Positions 24,763 to 36,561 of a stretch of 64,000 nt of DNA are shown piece after piece (within the stretch, counting starts at the first letter, position 1; every line of letters begins with the position of its first letter). The notes under the pieces are model-generated. The model had not been told where the DNA came from, made no database searches, and saw nothing but the letters and a program-made list of their open reading frames with translations. This stretch comes from Cryptomeria japonica (Eukaryota > Streptophyta > Pinopsida > Cupressales > Cupressaceae), in assembly GCF_030272615.1 (NCBI RefSeq), contig NC_081407.1:373906632-373970631 (forward strand), written 5' to 3'. The translations under genes were made by a program, and so were the position numbers.

Positions 24763-25347
24763 CTACAAAGCAAAAATGAAGGGAACAGTCAAACTGTTGA
24801 ACTGAATCAATGGGGGTTGTGCATGAGCTAATACCAATATGATCAGGAACAATAGAAGATGATTAAGAATCAAATGGGGTCTCAATATGAGGAGTGAGAA
24901 CTGAGAGACAAGCCTTTGATCCATTAGGACATGAAAAAATCGTGATATACTATAGCATCTCAAAAGTACCATGATGATAGGGTATACTATTTGCATGTAC
25001 AGGGGAATGACACAATTTTCTCCAATATCCTTTGGAAATGGAGAGGTATGAGGGTCTCCAAAGATCTCCCAAAGGCGGGTCCAAAGTGTGTAGGGGCATT
25101 CAATGTCCAATAAAGTACACATAGTGTCATCATCAATACTAGAACCAATCACTCCTACAACATGGTCATTTATTATTCTCCAAGCATGTTGACCCCTCTT
25201 TGAAGCTGGTTGAGGAATGAGTCCATATAGATAGGGAAAAAACTCTATTAAAGTCAAATAAGAAAATAGATTCTCACCTAGTTTTATTTTTTTAAGTGGA
25301 CCCAATAATTTCACACCACAAATGGTGTTCTCATTCACCATATCCAC
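24763..25347 (-). pseudogene. Copia gag (UBN2-like) of the element ending at 24068
   Basis: The first 115 residues follow the plant copia Gag pattern: NENTICGVKLLGPLKK near the start, then AWRIINDHVVGVIGSSI, then CPYTLWTRLWEIFGDP, which corresponds to the conserved 'A..W..L...Y' part of the domain. The rest is out of frame or degraded. Downstream, 24085-24760 has no pol, and the polypurine tract follows, so the copy is internally deleted or belonged to a non-autonomous form. Gag would have built the particle. Confidence 0.65.
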
Positions 25348-25792
25348 AACCTATTGAGGACCCATCACACAATACTCTTCCTTCAGTATCATTCTTGAGG
25401 TCCACTTCAAAATACCTTACGATTTTCTTCCAATGAATATATCTATAGCATTGTAAATTATATCCCTATACAATTTTCAGTCTCACTTTGGCATTTTGGC
25501 CTTCTGTTCTTTGACCATGTTTGATTCTGCTTTTATTGGCTTCAAATTGAAATATTCACCTAGCATCTAGTATATTGACCTTTGTCTAGCCCTTATAAGT
25601 TGGACAAAGGCACCTTGTGCACCCTTGTCCTTGGAAAATGGCACCCGGGCACTCTTGTCCCACTTAAAGGGGCCCAATTTTGATATCGACAATGGTCATA
25701 AAATATGGGCAAGAATTCCCTTCTTGTGTGAGACAATCTTGAAATTTATCACACGTTTGATGTAGTGGGGTATAAAAGAAAGAATTACCCCC
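25348..25792. other. Flank of the chromovirus insertion
   Basis: No gene was seen. It contains a short GC-richer repeat-like stretch (25600-25670, with CACCCTTGTCC and CACTCTTGTCC). The chromovirus 5' LTR starts at 25793 after TTACCCCC. Confidence 0.35.
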
Positions 25793-28700
25793 TGTAGTGT
25801 CCCTCCTAGATTTACATTTTGATTCATGATTCAATAGACTTATCTAGACATATGATGATTATGGTTTTATTCCTATGTAGTCGACATTTATGATGCTATA
25901 TGGACATATGATATATTAATTACTTTGATGATCTATGTGATGGATGACATGTTTTTGATATTAAAAGCAGCCAAAAAACAAGGGGGCTGATCCATTGGAA
26001 TAATAGAGAAAATAGTGGCAGAACCACTGTCAGCATAATAATAGCAGAGGTACAACCCTTTACCTCTATCAAAAACAAAGATCATTCTACGTAAGTTCAG
26101 TAGATATAAAAGAGTATTAGATAAAGTTTTAAACATTTGCCATGCAGGGCAATAAGCATAAAAGTTCAAATAAAAAAATAAACTAAATCTATTTGCCTGC
26201 AGGCTAATAGGAGTAGACAAAAAACCAGACTTCCACAGCATAGAGACATTTCATTTCTTTTTCCCGTGGCTCCTCTTGGGGAGAAGCTTTCTTGCCCACT
26301 CCTTTGTGAGGAATTTGAATGGGGCCTTGTATTCCTCATCATCCTTGCCTTTTCCTTTCGAAGAACTTTCCTCTAGAAGGCACAGGGTGGTTGTCGAACA
26401 ACGCATCACATTCAACACAAATTTCGAAACATCATGCATTTTGGTCTCCACAGCCTCCAACCTATGGGTGATATCCTGCACATTATTAGACAGGGCCTCC
26501 ACTTTTTTCTCCAGCTCTGCTAGGTTGTTGTGATTATGTTATGATTATTTGATGGATAGTATTTCTTGATGGACATATGTATTTGAGATTCTTATGTGAT
26601 TTATATTATTTCATGATATATGATGATGATACTAACCCTACTTCATGATGATGATTTTATAACATGTGTTTGTACTGGGTGATTGTCTTCGTGAAAGGGA
26701 TGATGCCTTATCACTCATCGCGAGCATGATAAGGTGTTGTGATTCTCTTTCACTTGCCTGCTACTATGATGTTGTATATATATATGTTCTTTTGTGTTTA
26801 TCGGTGGATGCATGATTGCATGTACCAGACATCAACTCGACCTGGTCTCATAGGTCTAAGCGTGTCCTAATCTCCATGGTAGTCGTTGGAGATGACTTGG
26901 TTTTCCCTCACCTACTCATGGTCTAGTATGTTCACCTTGTCAATCTTGTCGGGTGTAAGTGTTGTCCAGTCTTGAGTCGGTATCGTGTTCTATCTATGTG
27001 CAGTTGGTTATGTATGTGTGTATGATTTATCATGGATTGGATTAATTATCCTATGGTTGCATAATGTTTATCTAATTAATTAATTAATGTTGAGTAATAG
27101 TTATTAAAGTTATAATTAATCAATTAATTAATGGATATTTGATTTATTATTATTGAATTTATTAATGTTTGATTTATTAATTAATTGGTTTTATTTTGAA
27201 TTTAATTGATTGTTATTTATTTAATTAATTTATTGACTATTGTTTTATTTAATTAATTTTATCCTTTTGATTTTATTTATTCTTAATTGAATTATTTAAT
27301 TTATTTAAGATATAGTTATGAAGTTGATTTTGATTAATTAATAATTATAAAAGTATAAAGCCTATTTCTATTTCTACACTCCTAAAAAGTAATAATAGTA
27401 TTATATTGCTTTTACTATGCATGGGAGGTGTAAAACTAAAATAAATTTAATTTTACTTACCCTCCTAATTGATTGGGTGAATTTGGAATAATAGGTAAGA
27501 AATATAATAAAATATTCTTACCTTGGAACTATACACGATATGCAAGAAATATTGATTTTTGGATTATTTTGATTGGTTGGGATTTTCGCATAGTTTGATG
27601 TGTATTTTCTATTTATTTCAAATTTCTAGATGGCTATCGGGTTACCAGTCGACAGGATTTTAATTGAAGCTTTGAGATTTTGGCTTGGATCTTGGTTTGC
27701 ATTTGGATTTTGGAAGCTTGGATTGTGGAAGCTCTTCTTCAATTTTCATACTTGGATTTGCGATCTCTAGGTTGGATTTCTTCTTTCATTAAATTAGTTT
27801 TCTAAAATTCTTGTCTTCTCTGTGTCTTCCCATGAAATGATTTATTTGTGATTGTTGAATGGATGGGGAAAAGAAAGACATTATAGTTTAAATTCTTTGG
27901 AATCAAAATGAATGAAAAGGGGGGAATTGCAGATTGGATCCTGAGTGAGATTCTTGAGTTGATTTGCCTATGTAGTGAACAGTGGATAAATGCATATACA
28001 TGTATATACATTTTCTGTGTGGTTGTAGAATTTTCTTTTTGGTATTTAAATGTTTATTTGGGTATTATACTCATTGTGAAATCCTGGTTGTAATAGGGGT
28101 TGTTTCTCTATGTTTTTAGTGTTTATGTGACTATATAAGAGCTCATGGAGCTCCCTGTGACTGTCTATGACATGTTTCAATCTATTGTAATCATGTTGCA
28201 AGTGTGTTTGAGTGTATGGAGTTTCTTTTGGTAAGTCTATTTGGCCTATGTAGAGTTAGAGCTATCTCCCATGCACTTAGACTCCCAAAATGCATATTTA
28301 GCCATTAGGACGGTGCACTGAGTTGCAAACTCATTTTTGTAAGTGGCATTTGATGCGTAAACTATGTGTGCACCCTTTTTTATTCTTATCCAACCACTCG
28401 ATCATGCCCTTGAGGTTGTTTTTGTCTCTTGAGTCAATTTGGGCAGTCACCTTACCTTCACAATCCTTCAAACTTGAGATTTTGCACAATTTACCAAAAA
28501 CACCACCAAAAATACCATAAACACCACCATACTAACCAATAATTCCACTATGCATACCAGGAACACCATGATATAGACCCAGAGTGCTGACAGATTGACT
28601 GTGAGAGCTAACCTTCAGACTGAGAAAGCTAACCTATGGACCCAAAATATTGACCAATGGACCCAGAAAACTGTGAAATCAACCAAAAACACTATGAAAT

Positions 28701-30646
28701 GTACCAAAATTCTACCCTACATGCAAGGGGTGCTAACCTACATACCAAGAGAGCTAAACTGGTCTGGAAGGCCCATAAAGGTCAATTTTAGAGTTGTAAA
28801 GTCCTAGTGCGGATTGTGTGAGTTCCCAAAGGCATGTGAAGTCTGTGTTGAGATATTTTAATTGGGTAATGATGTTCTATGAGGTCTCATGATGTATTTT
28901 GTGCTCTGGTAAGTGGGATTACTCCCTACTACTGAGGACTTTCCTTATGCAAAAGTTTCTCTAGCAAGAGGTTGTTGCCTTGTTGTTTGAGGATTGCTTT
29001 TATGGCTCTAGTGGGATGTTTTGTACCTCGTTGTGGAGAATTTTGAGTATTTTATGATGCACTTATGTTTCATGTTCTTGTGTTGGTACTATGCCCATGA
29101 GGCATTAGTGAAGGCCCTATGCTTGTAATGGTTCATATGAATGCTCTATGTGCAGTATGTTCTCAGTGATTTTATGTGTTCTTGAAAGTATTTAGTGAGC
29201 ATTCTTTATGTGTTGTGATGTTATTTTATGTGTTACCTATGGCTTGGCATATGATTAGGGGCAGTGGGCTTCCGTGTGATGACCGAGGTCACCTGAGTTA
29301 GGTTGCTTGGCACCTAGACCGCTAGGGCACAATGAGAGTTTTCTTTTTTTGTAATTTAGTAATAACATTTAATAATTGATTGGGTTTGGGTTTCATCTAA
29401 TAAGATAATTCTATTTGGTTGGGCCATATGAGATGGCAAGATATTCTCCCTTGTACTCACATAGGTTGAGATGAATCCACATGTCTATTAAGGGATTGTT
29501 TTCACCTTTCTTTTGTGAGGGTAGCTTGTATGACTATTAGGAGTATGGATTGCTCTTCTTTGTGAGGATATCATACATGTCTACTATGGGTGCATATTTA
29601 CCTTCTTTGTGAGGCTATCACATAGGAGTGTGAGTAGTAAGGATGGCCATATTCCCTTCTATATGAGGACAACATGTGATGGCACTCCGTTCCTACATGT
29701 GACCATGACCATATGCCATGATTTATTGTACGCCTCTGAAAGACATTATTGTTGATTTCATCCTTGTGATGTTATGTTATTATTGTTATGTTGAGTTCCA
29801 TGGTTGTTAGGTGGCAACTAAGGTCTTGAGTGAGTGTTGGAACCCCATGTCATCTCCTAGCACAGGGGGTGGTTCCTATTTGGTTCCACATGGTCGGGTG
29901 GTTTTGATGCCTTCTCCCATTGGGATATTCTTCATTGGAGTTGTTTGCATAGATGTGGATTCTATTGCACTTCATTATGTGAGAAGACTTGTAGTTGATT
30001 CTATGTATTGTATTACTCATGTATTCATGATGTCATTGTATTAAGGAAAGGATCTTGTACCTTGTTAAGTAAATCTATGTAAAGTGATATTGTAAGATTT
30101 GGAAATTGTATGTAAAAAAAAATGTCCTATTGTGTGTTTAAATAAATTAATGTATGACTCTTAGATGGACTATGTACTTTGATTAGATATCATGGATGTA
30201 TGTTAATGTAATTGTATGTGAAATTATTCCTAATGTTATGCATAATATTCCTAGTTCTAAGTTAGTCTTAATGGATATAATGGATTGGTTATGAGATTAG
30301 TATCATGATGTTAGAATAGATGCATTATATGGAATTAGGAAAATTTGGTATTGGTGCTTAAAGTGAACCTAGTCTATAGAATGTTACTCTTAAGTAGTGA
30401 TGTTGAGATACCCTAGGGAAGAGATTATATGATATGTTATTCCACTTGCGTAAATTGTGTTATGTAATGTACTAATTAAGATTAAGATGTAATTTGTAAT
30501 GATGCAATCAATAGATGATGTATATGATATGCATTAGATGGATGTTATAGATGTATGTGTTTCTCAGTAGATGAGTTAAAAAAAAATTTGTCTCCATTTT
30601 AGATAGATTAGGTGTATTTCTCTACGGTATTTTGGTGGGCATTACA
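25793..30646 (+). repeat. 5' LTR of the chromovirus, unusually long
   Basis: It starts TGTAGTGTCCCTCC and ends GGGCATTACA, giving TG...CA ends. The length is about 4.85 kb, including an insertion of about 0.58 kb at 25951-26534 that the 3' LTR lacks. There is no coding capacity of its own. A region at 28500-28760 has degenerate short repeats (variants of ACCCAGAAAACTG). Confidence 0.88.
25951..26534 (-). mobile_element. Insertion in the chromovirus 5' LTR carrying a coiled-coil ORF fragment
   Basis: The 3' LTR reads straight from GAATGACATG to TTATGATTATTCG, while the 5' LTR has about 584 extra bases at this point. On the minus strand the insert opens with a heptad-like coiled coil (LEKKVEALSNNVQDI, RLEAVETKMHDV), then a basic tail ending RSHGKKK and a stop at 26251. 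After that comes about 300 bases of apparent 3' untranslated sequence ending in TTTTAATATCAAAAAC. The layout resembles a 5'-truncated retroposed copy. The flanks GATGACATG and GTGATTATG may be a decayed target duplication. Confidence 0.5.
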
Positions 30647-30648
30647 TT

Positions 30649-30661
30649 TGGTATCAGAGCC
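30649..30661 (+). other. Primer-binding site, initiator tRNA-Met
   Basis: TGGTATCAGAGCC sits two bases after the LTR end. It is complementary to the 3' end of plant initiator methionine tRNA, as in most chromoviruses. Confidence 0.9.
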
Positions 30662-30818
30662 CATGTTCGTACACCGAGTACTTTGGTTTCATGTGAGCCC
30701 ATTGTGCATATTGGTATATAGCATGGGGTAGCCCAGTGGTTTATCCCTGCTTGTTATTTTACTTGCATTAGTTGATTTAGCATTAGCTTATGGTCCTTTT
30801 TTGTCTTGCTTAGACGAG

Positions 30819-31975
30819 ATGCCTACTAGAGGTAGAGGACATGGATGTGGCCATGGTGGTCACATGGGTACTCATAGTGGTCACATGGGTACTCCTAGGA
30901 ACCCTCATCCCGAGGTTTCTAAGGACTCACACCACAAGGAGCAGCTTGGAGGTGATGCGGTTCCACAGTTTGTGATTGCATGGCAGAATCTTCTTGATCG
31001 ATTAGGACTAGGTTAGGAAGGGAATCATCAGGAGGAGTCTCATCATTCTCATTGAGAGAGAGAGAGAGAGTTCACTCTCACCATCAAGGAGAGTGTAGTT
31101 GGATCCAGATGCTAGTGCAACTAACCACATGAGAGATCTCTTGCGAGCTTGTCCTCCTACCTTCGATGGTCTCAACAGTGGCATGGAGGTGGGGACATGT
31201 TTGCTAGATTTGAATAGGTGTTTTTCTATGTACCCATATACTAGTAACACCAAGGCGGGATGTGTGATCATGCATCTTCATGATTTTGCATCGACATGGT
31301 GGGAGATAGAGGAGTGTAAGCTGCATATTGATATTGCGACTGTTTCATGGGAGATGTTTTTGGAGTGTTTCTGTGTCTTCAATTTCTATTAGATCACTAG
31401 AGGCAAAGGAAGGCTGATGAGTTTCATGATTTGAGGCAATGGGGTATGTCAGTTGAGTAGTACGAGCGGAGGTTATTTGAGCTCAAGCAGTATGCCAGGA
31501 TAGATGATGATGAGACGATGTTGATTCAACACTTTGTTAGAGGTCTCGGTGACCGCATCAACGATGAGGTTCAGATGCATGAGCCTAATTCATTAGAGGT
31601 AGTTGTAGAGAAGGCATGGTTGGAAAAGGAGAACCTAACTTTAGCATCAGGACATGCGTCAAGTGTGCAGTCATTTAGTACTCCATTCTCAGTTGTGAGT
31701 AGTGCACAACCGTGCTATCGGAAGAAGTATCCTCGAAATCAGAATTTTGTGCATGGTTCAAGAATTCGATAGGATAGAGATTGTAGTAGGTAGAGTGATA
31801 GATGATCAACTCCTTCTCAGCTATCTCATAGTTTTCAGCAGTCGAGTAGAGGCAATGTTCAGCAGTCTAGTGCACCTCTAGAGACTCAGGGATTCACTAG
31901 AGGGAGTTGCTTCACTTGTGGGAAACTTGGTCATTATGCATCTCATTTCCCACAGAGATCCACATAGATGTCAGG
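30819..31975 (+). pseudogene. Chromovirus gag
   Basis: It starts MPTRGRGHGCGHGG. After a stop (31014-31016) and a GA-repeat region come MRDLLRACPPTFDG and WWEIEECK (the Trp-rich Gag core). Then, after another break near 31392, follow YEKRFFEL-like and MLIQHFVRGLGDRIN segments. The zinc knuckle near 31911 reads CFTCGKLGHYASHFP, so its fourth ligand is Phe instead of Cys. Gag would package the RNA; this copy could not. Confidence 0.85.
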
Positions 31976-32030
31976 ATAGAGCCCAGTAGCTTCTGAGCCT
32001 ACAATAGGCAACACGGGGAGATCTCATCGA

Positions 32031-32366
32031 GTGTTTGTGGCGGTTGATAATTGTCAGGCCGAGCACCAGGCTACAGTTGTTGAGACTACATGTGAGATAG
32101 GTGGTATCTCTTTCTCTGTGCTATTTGATTCAAGTGCTCATTCTTTCATTTCTCCTTCAGTATTAGAGAGATGCAGACTTGTTGTGGAAAAGCAAGGTGA
32201 TAGGTGGCAAGTTGAGCCTGCTATGGGGTCCAAGGTGGTAGTTGATTCTAGGGTGCATGGTTGTGAGTTGGATTTGGGAGTTTGTACCACTTTAGTAGAT
32301 CTTTGTGTTCTTTCCTTGGGTTCTTATGGAGTTGTGCTTGGTATGGATTGGCTTGAGTCTCATTAG
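32031..32366 (+). pseudogene. Chromovirus protease
   Basis: The retropepsin-like fold is seen in VLFDSSAHSFISPSVLERC and GVVLGMDWLESH. The usual active site is Asp-Ser/Thr-Gly; here the third residue is Ser, so activity is doubtful. It stops at 32364-32366. Confidence 0.85.
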
Positions 32367-33166
32367 GATAGTGTTGATTGTTATGGAAAGAGAGTGCAAT
32401 GTTTGGATGATAGTGGGGAGAGTGTGGAGATAGTAGGTGCTCAGAGACCTATTTCCCTTCGCATGATTTCCACTATGTAGCTGAAGTGGTGTGCACGAAG
32501 AGGATGTCAGTTATTTGTAGTTAGAGTGAATGAGTTGGATGAGGAAGGAAATCGTGATGATCTCCTTTGTCAGCATCCCATTCTTCGGGAGTTTGCAGAT
32601 CTCTTTCTTAGTGAGATTCTAGGTTTGCCATCGAAGTGTGACATCGGTTTTTGAATAGATTTGGTTCTAGGTGCAGAGCCCATATCGAAGGCTCCTTATC
32701 AGATGACCACTGAGGAGTTTAAGTGATGAGCTCATCCCATCACTTCTCTTCAGAGGAAAGGGAAGACATTTGTATGGTCAGATCAATGTGAGACAACTTT
32801 CAGGATCCTTAAGGAGCGTCTGACTAGTGCACCTATTCTTGAAGTACCAAATCCTTTAGGTGATTTCGTGGTGTGCACAGATGCATCCTTGGAGGGTCTT
32901 GGAGTAGTTCTTATGCAGGATGGAAAAGTGATAGCATATGAGTCATGCAAGCTTAAAGATCATAAGTTGAATTATCCTACTCATGATTTAGAGCTTGCGG
33001 CTATGGTGCATTCTTTGGTTCATTGGAGGCACTTTCTTCTTGGGCATCGATTCGAGTTGCACAATGATCATCGTAGCTTGCAGTACATTTTCAGACAGCC
33101 GAATTTGAATGCTAGACAATGACACTGGATGAAGTTCTTATGTGAGTATGATTTTGAGGTGAGATA
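32367..33166 (+). pseudogene. Chromovirus RT remnant (palm deleted) and RNase H
   Basis: The RT N-terminal part (HPILREFADLF, then KAPYQMTTEEFK) runs to about 32727. It then jumps directly to the RT-RNase H connection (GKTFVWSDQCETTFRILKERL) and RNase H (VVCTDASLEGLGVVLMQDG, YPTHDLELAAMVHSL, HNDHRSLQYIF). The finger-palm region with the catalytic YXDD motif is missing, an internal deletion of several hundred bases. The reading ends at 33166, where a copia LTR begins. Confidence 0.88.
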
Positions 33167-33167
33167 C

Positions 33168-33500
33168 TGTTGGGATCCAAAAACACTGAGAGGGGGGGTG
33201 AATTAGTGTTATGCTGGTTAGAATATTTTTAGCCTTATTATCAAATCCACTTATTAACCAATATGCATAAAAGAAAGTAACAACAAGTAATAGCAATGCA
33301 ACCACAAGAATCAACACCATAACACAAAGATTTATACGTGGAAAACCTCAAAGAGGAAAAACCATGGTGGGATTGGTGACCCACAATATCTATCCACTGG
33401 CCAAATGAATAAATATTACATGAGGGGCCTGCACATGCAGGAAGGCATGCTGCCTAGAGCACACTACTCATCACAAAGGAGCCTCACTGACTACATATAT
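33168..33500 (-). repeat. Orphan copia LTR fragment
   Basis: The plus strand starts TGTTGGGATCC and continues with CACTGAGAGGGGGGGTGAA, the reverse complement of a SIRE-like LTR end. It resembles the LTR at 46736 over its length but with many differences, clearly more than the LTR pairs elsewhere in the window, so the two probably come from different insertions. It stops near 33500, where the two-gene element starts. Confidence 0.75.
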
Positions 33501-33684
33501 GAAATGGGTTAGTGCAGGATCATGGGGGCCTAAAAGTGGCGATGTGAAAAAATAGCTTTCTCCACTCGCCTAAAAATGCGAAAATCCGTGTTGACTTTTT
33601 GCTTGGCCTGGGTGTCAGTACATGTTGGCATGGTAAACACCTAAGCAAATTGGATATCCGATTTTTATTTGTAATTTTAAATTA

Positions 33685-33895
33685 AAAAAAAAATTATATA
33701 ATATATAATGTAATATAATAATATATTATAATATTACATATTATATAATATATAATATATTATTATATTATATTATATTATATAATACATGTTATATAAT
33801 ATATTATTATATTATATACTATACTATAATATATTATATAACACGTATTATTATATTATTATATAATACGTATTATATAATATAATGTTATTTTA
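33685..33895. repeat. AT/TA low-complexity tract
   Basis: The tract is almost only A and T in ATATTAT/TATAATA units and can fold on itself. It lies just inside the left end of the two-gene element. Confidence 0.85.
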
Positions 33896-34228
33896 AAATA
33901 ATTGAAGTATAAAAATCGGATATCTGATTTTCTGAGACAATATATTTCGACTCTGATAGCTCATGAGTTATTTTTAACCCATGGGCTACACGATCTTTTG
34001 GAATCTGATATCCAATTTTTCGCCCAAAAATTGCTAAAAAATACATTGAAAGGTAAGATTTTTATTGTTTTCAATCATTTTCATTCAATTTTTGTATTTT
34101 TTTAATGTTTATTTGTTTTTTCATTGAAAATATGGGTTTTTCATGAAAACTAGGTTTTTTGAAATCAAATACAAAATTATTTAAATTTCTTAACTAAATT
34201 CAATTGTTTACATTCAATTAGGTTAAAA

Positions 34229-36150
34229 ATGGAGGATAATAGTGAAAACATTGATCAACCACAACTGCAACAACCAAAGCCTCCTTTGCCAAACCCCCCC
34301 TCAATTCAAGATTTAATTACACAAAATTTGAATGAATTGAGGGGGATTGCAGATGTATATCGTAGGATCCCTCACCTAAACCCAATGTTTGATCCTGTCA
34401 CGTCGATCATAAAGAGTATGGAAACCATGACTGAGGAGCATAATGCCACCATTTTGTGGTGAGATTCTATGAGGGAACAATATGCAGATGGCTTGTCCTA
34501 TAAGGAGATCAAGGATCTCAAGATATCCAAAGTCGATATCGTCTCATTGTTTGTGAATCCCCGCACTGGTCAACCCATAGACCCCAAAAAAACAAAACTT
34601 TCTATTAAATGGTGTACAAATGATGGTATTGTGAAGAATTTTTGGGATCGTTGGTGGATGGTTTTTGAAAAACCACCCAACAACAATCTTGATGTCCCCT
34701 TCTACTTCATAAAAAAATTGTATGCTGAGTTTGTTTTAGGAAAACATGTGAACTACTTTGACATCCAACCTTTCCAGGGTGTGGGTTTAGGTATGCCCCA
34801 AAATAGACCTGGGGCAGTCAAAGTAGTTCAGGGCCCATATGTCCCCCCTCCTCTTGTTGATCCCCCACCTCCAGTGCAGCATCCATATATCATTTGTGAG
34901 TCAACATCATGGACCATATCGGCTATTCACTCTTTGAGTAGCCTTTTGGTTTCTCAGGCTAGGTTAGTAGCTCAGCCTACTTTTGATGGTAGTGGTGCAT
35001 CTGGTGGCACTGACACATCATCCTCGGCTCCACACATTTGTGTGCCCCATAGTTGTGTCATGTGTGGGCACGCGTGCTTGGGTCTAGTTCGACAACATGT
35101 TGATCCTCCTACGGACAGTACAGATTATGAGGTGCATGAGATGCAGGATGCACCAGATGTTATGACATAGATTGGAGGATACCCTGGGGAGTCCTTGCAT
35201 GCTAGAGGCGAGGAGGCACCGTCATCATACATTGATGATGTAGTGGTAAGATTTTTATTTTAACAGTTCATGCTATATTTTAAATGAATATTTATAATCT
35301 AGATAATATTAAGTACTAATTTTTATTTACATGGTCTATTTAACAGTTGATGACCGAGGAGGAGTTGACACAGATTCAGGAGGGCACCTTGACGGCCATT
35401 TCATTTGGCCTTGATAGCTTGACGGTACATATTTTATTGTACATACATGCTCATCATTTATATTGGTATTAATTAGATTATGTAGTAACTTGCATGTATA
35501 TCTTATTTTACTCTTGTAGGGAACAAGCAGCATGAGTGTGGGGCAGTGTGATTTAGGATCTAGTAGTGTAGTTGGAGACAAGGGAAAGGCAATTGAATGC
35601 AAATATGATTGAATGAATAGTTTAAATAACTTATAGTGATTATACACATCTAGACATAGATTGATAGTTTCATATACTTGTTGTGTATATGTACAGAGAA
35701 TTCTTGGCTTCACATCCTTGTTGACTACACCCAGTATACCTGAAGATGAAGAAGAAGAAGAGATGCCTTGAGTACATGTGTGTTTATTTTATTTTGTGTT
35801 TAGTAGATATAATTTATTATTATTAGTGACAATTATATGCTAACTTGTATTAATGTCATGTTTGTGAACACATGTAGGTTGTGTATGAAAATATTGAAAA
35901 CATACCTCCTCTGCCAAAGACATACATGAAGAGTCCTACAAAGCCGAAGAGAAAACCTGGAGATGAGGTAAACAAGAATAGTTCAATTATAGTTCATTTT
36001 TATGTTAACTTTTCGAATGTGAGTTATATAATATAACTAATATTAATTGTGGTTTGTTTTTTCTTGTGCAGGATCCTTTAGAGCCAAGCAATATTGCGAA
36101 AATGACTGATTTTGATGATCCATCAGCAGCTTATGATGTTATAGATAGTT
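34229..36150 (+). pseudogene. Multi-exon gene A of the two-gene element, function unknown
   Basis: Exon 1 (34229-35245) encodes a Pro/Gln-rich start (MEDNSENIDQPQ), an IQDLITQNLNELRGI helix, then SYKEIKDLKISKV and IKWCTNDGIVKNFWDRWWMVF. A Pro-rich linker and a Cys/His-bearing segment (CVPHSCVMCGHACLG) follow. In-frame stops occur at 34460 (TGA) and 35168 (TAG). GTAAGA at 35246 is a good donor, and short exons follow with AG acceptors and GT donors: 35347-35424, from 35520, about 35696, 35879-35968 and 36072-36150. Some of the later exons are acidic or Lys/Pro-rich. I do not recognise the family. It could be a transposase partner or DNA-binding protein. Confidence 0.5.
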
Positions 36151-36561
36151 TTGGGATGCTTACATGTCTAATTGGCATGTATATTTTGTATATGGACATA
36201 CATTCATGTATATAGACATACATTTTGTTTGAGTTGGCGTTTATGCCATATTTGTGTATGGACATACATTTGTAATCATTTGATATTTTCATATATACAG
36301 AAGTTGATATTTGATCATATAAATTGTTGCTCATCTATGCATGGTGTTATCATGGAAATATTTAATCTTCATTCCAATAATTAACAATGGTTAATAATGG
36401 TTATTTAATGAACAATACAATTCATTTCATTTCATCGTAAGTGTTGTTTGTATAGTGAACAATACAATTCATTTAATGAACAATACAATTCACGAACAAT
36501 ACAATTCATTTAATGAACAGTACAATATAATTCATTTAATGAACAATAATTGATACAATTC
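36151..36561. other. Spacer with short ATTCATTTAATGAACAATAC repeats
   Basis: Several copies of AACAATACAATTCA occur between about 36412 and 36560. No gene was seen. Confidence 0.5.
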
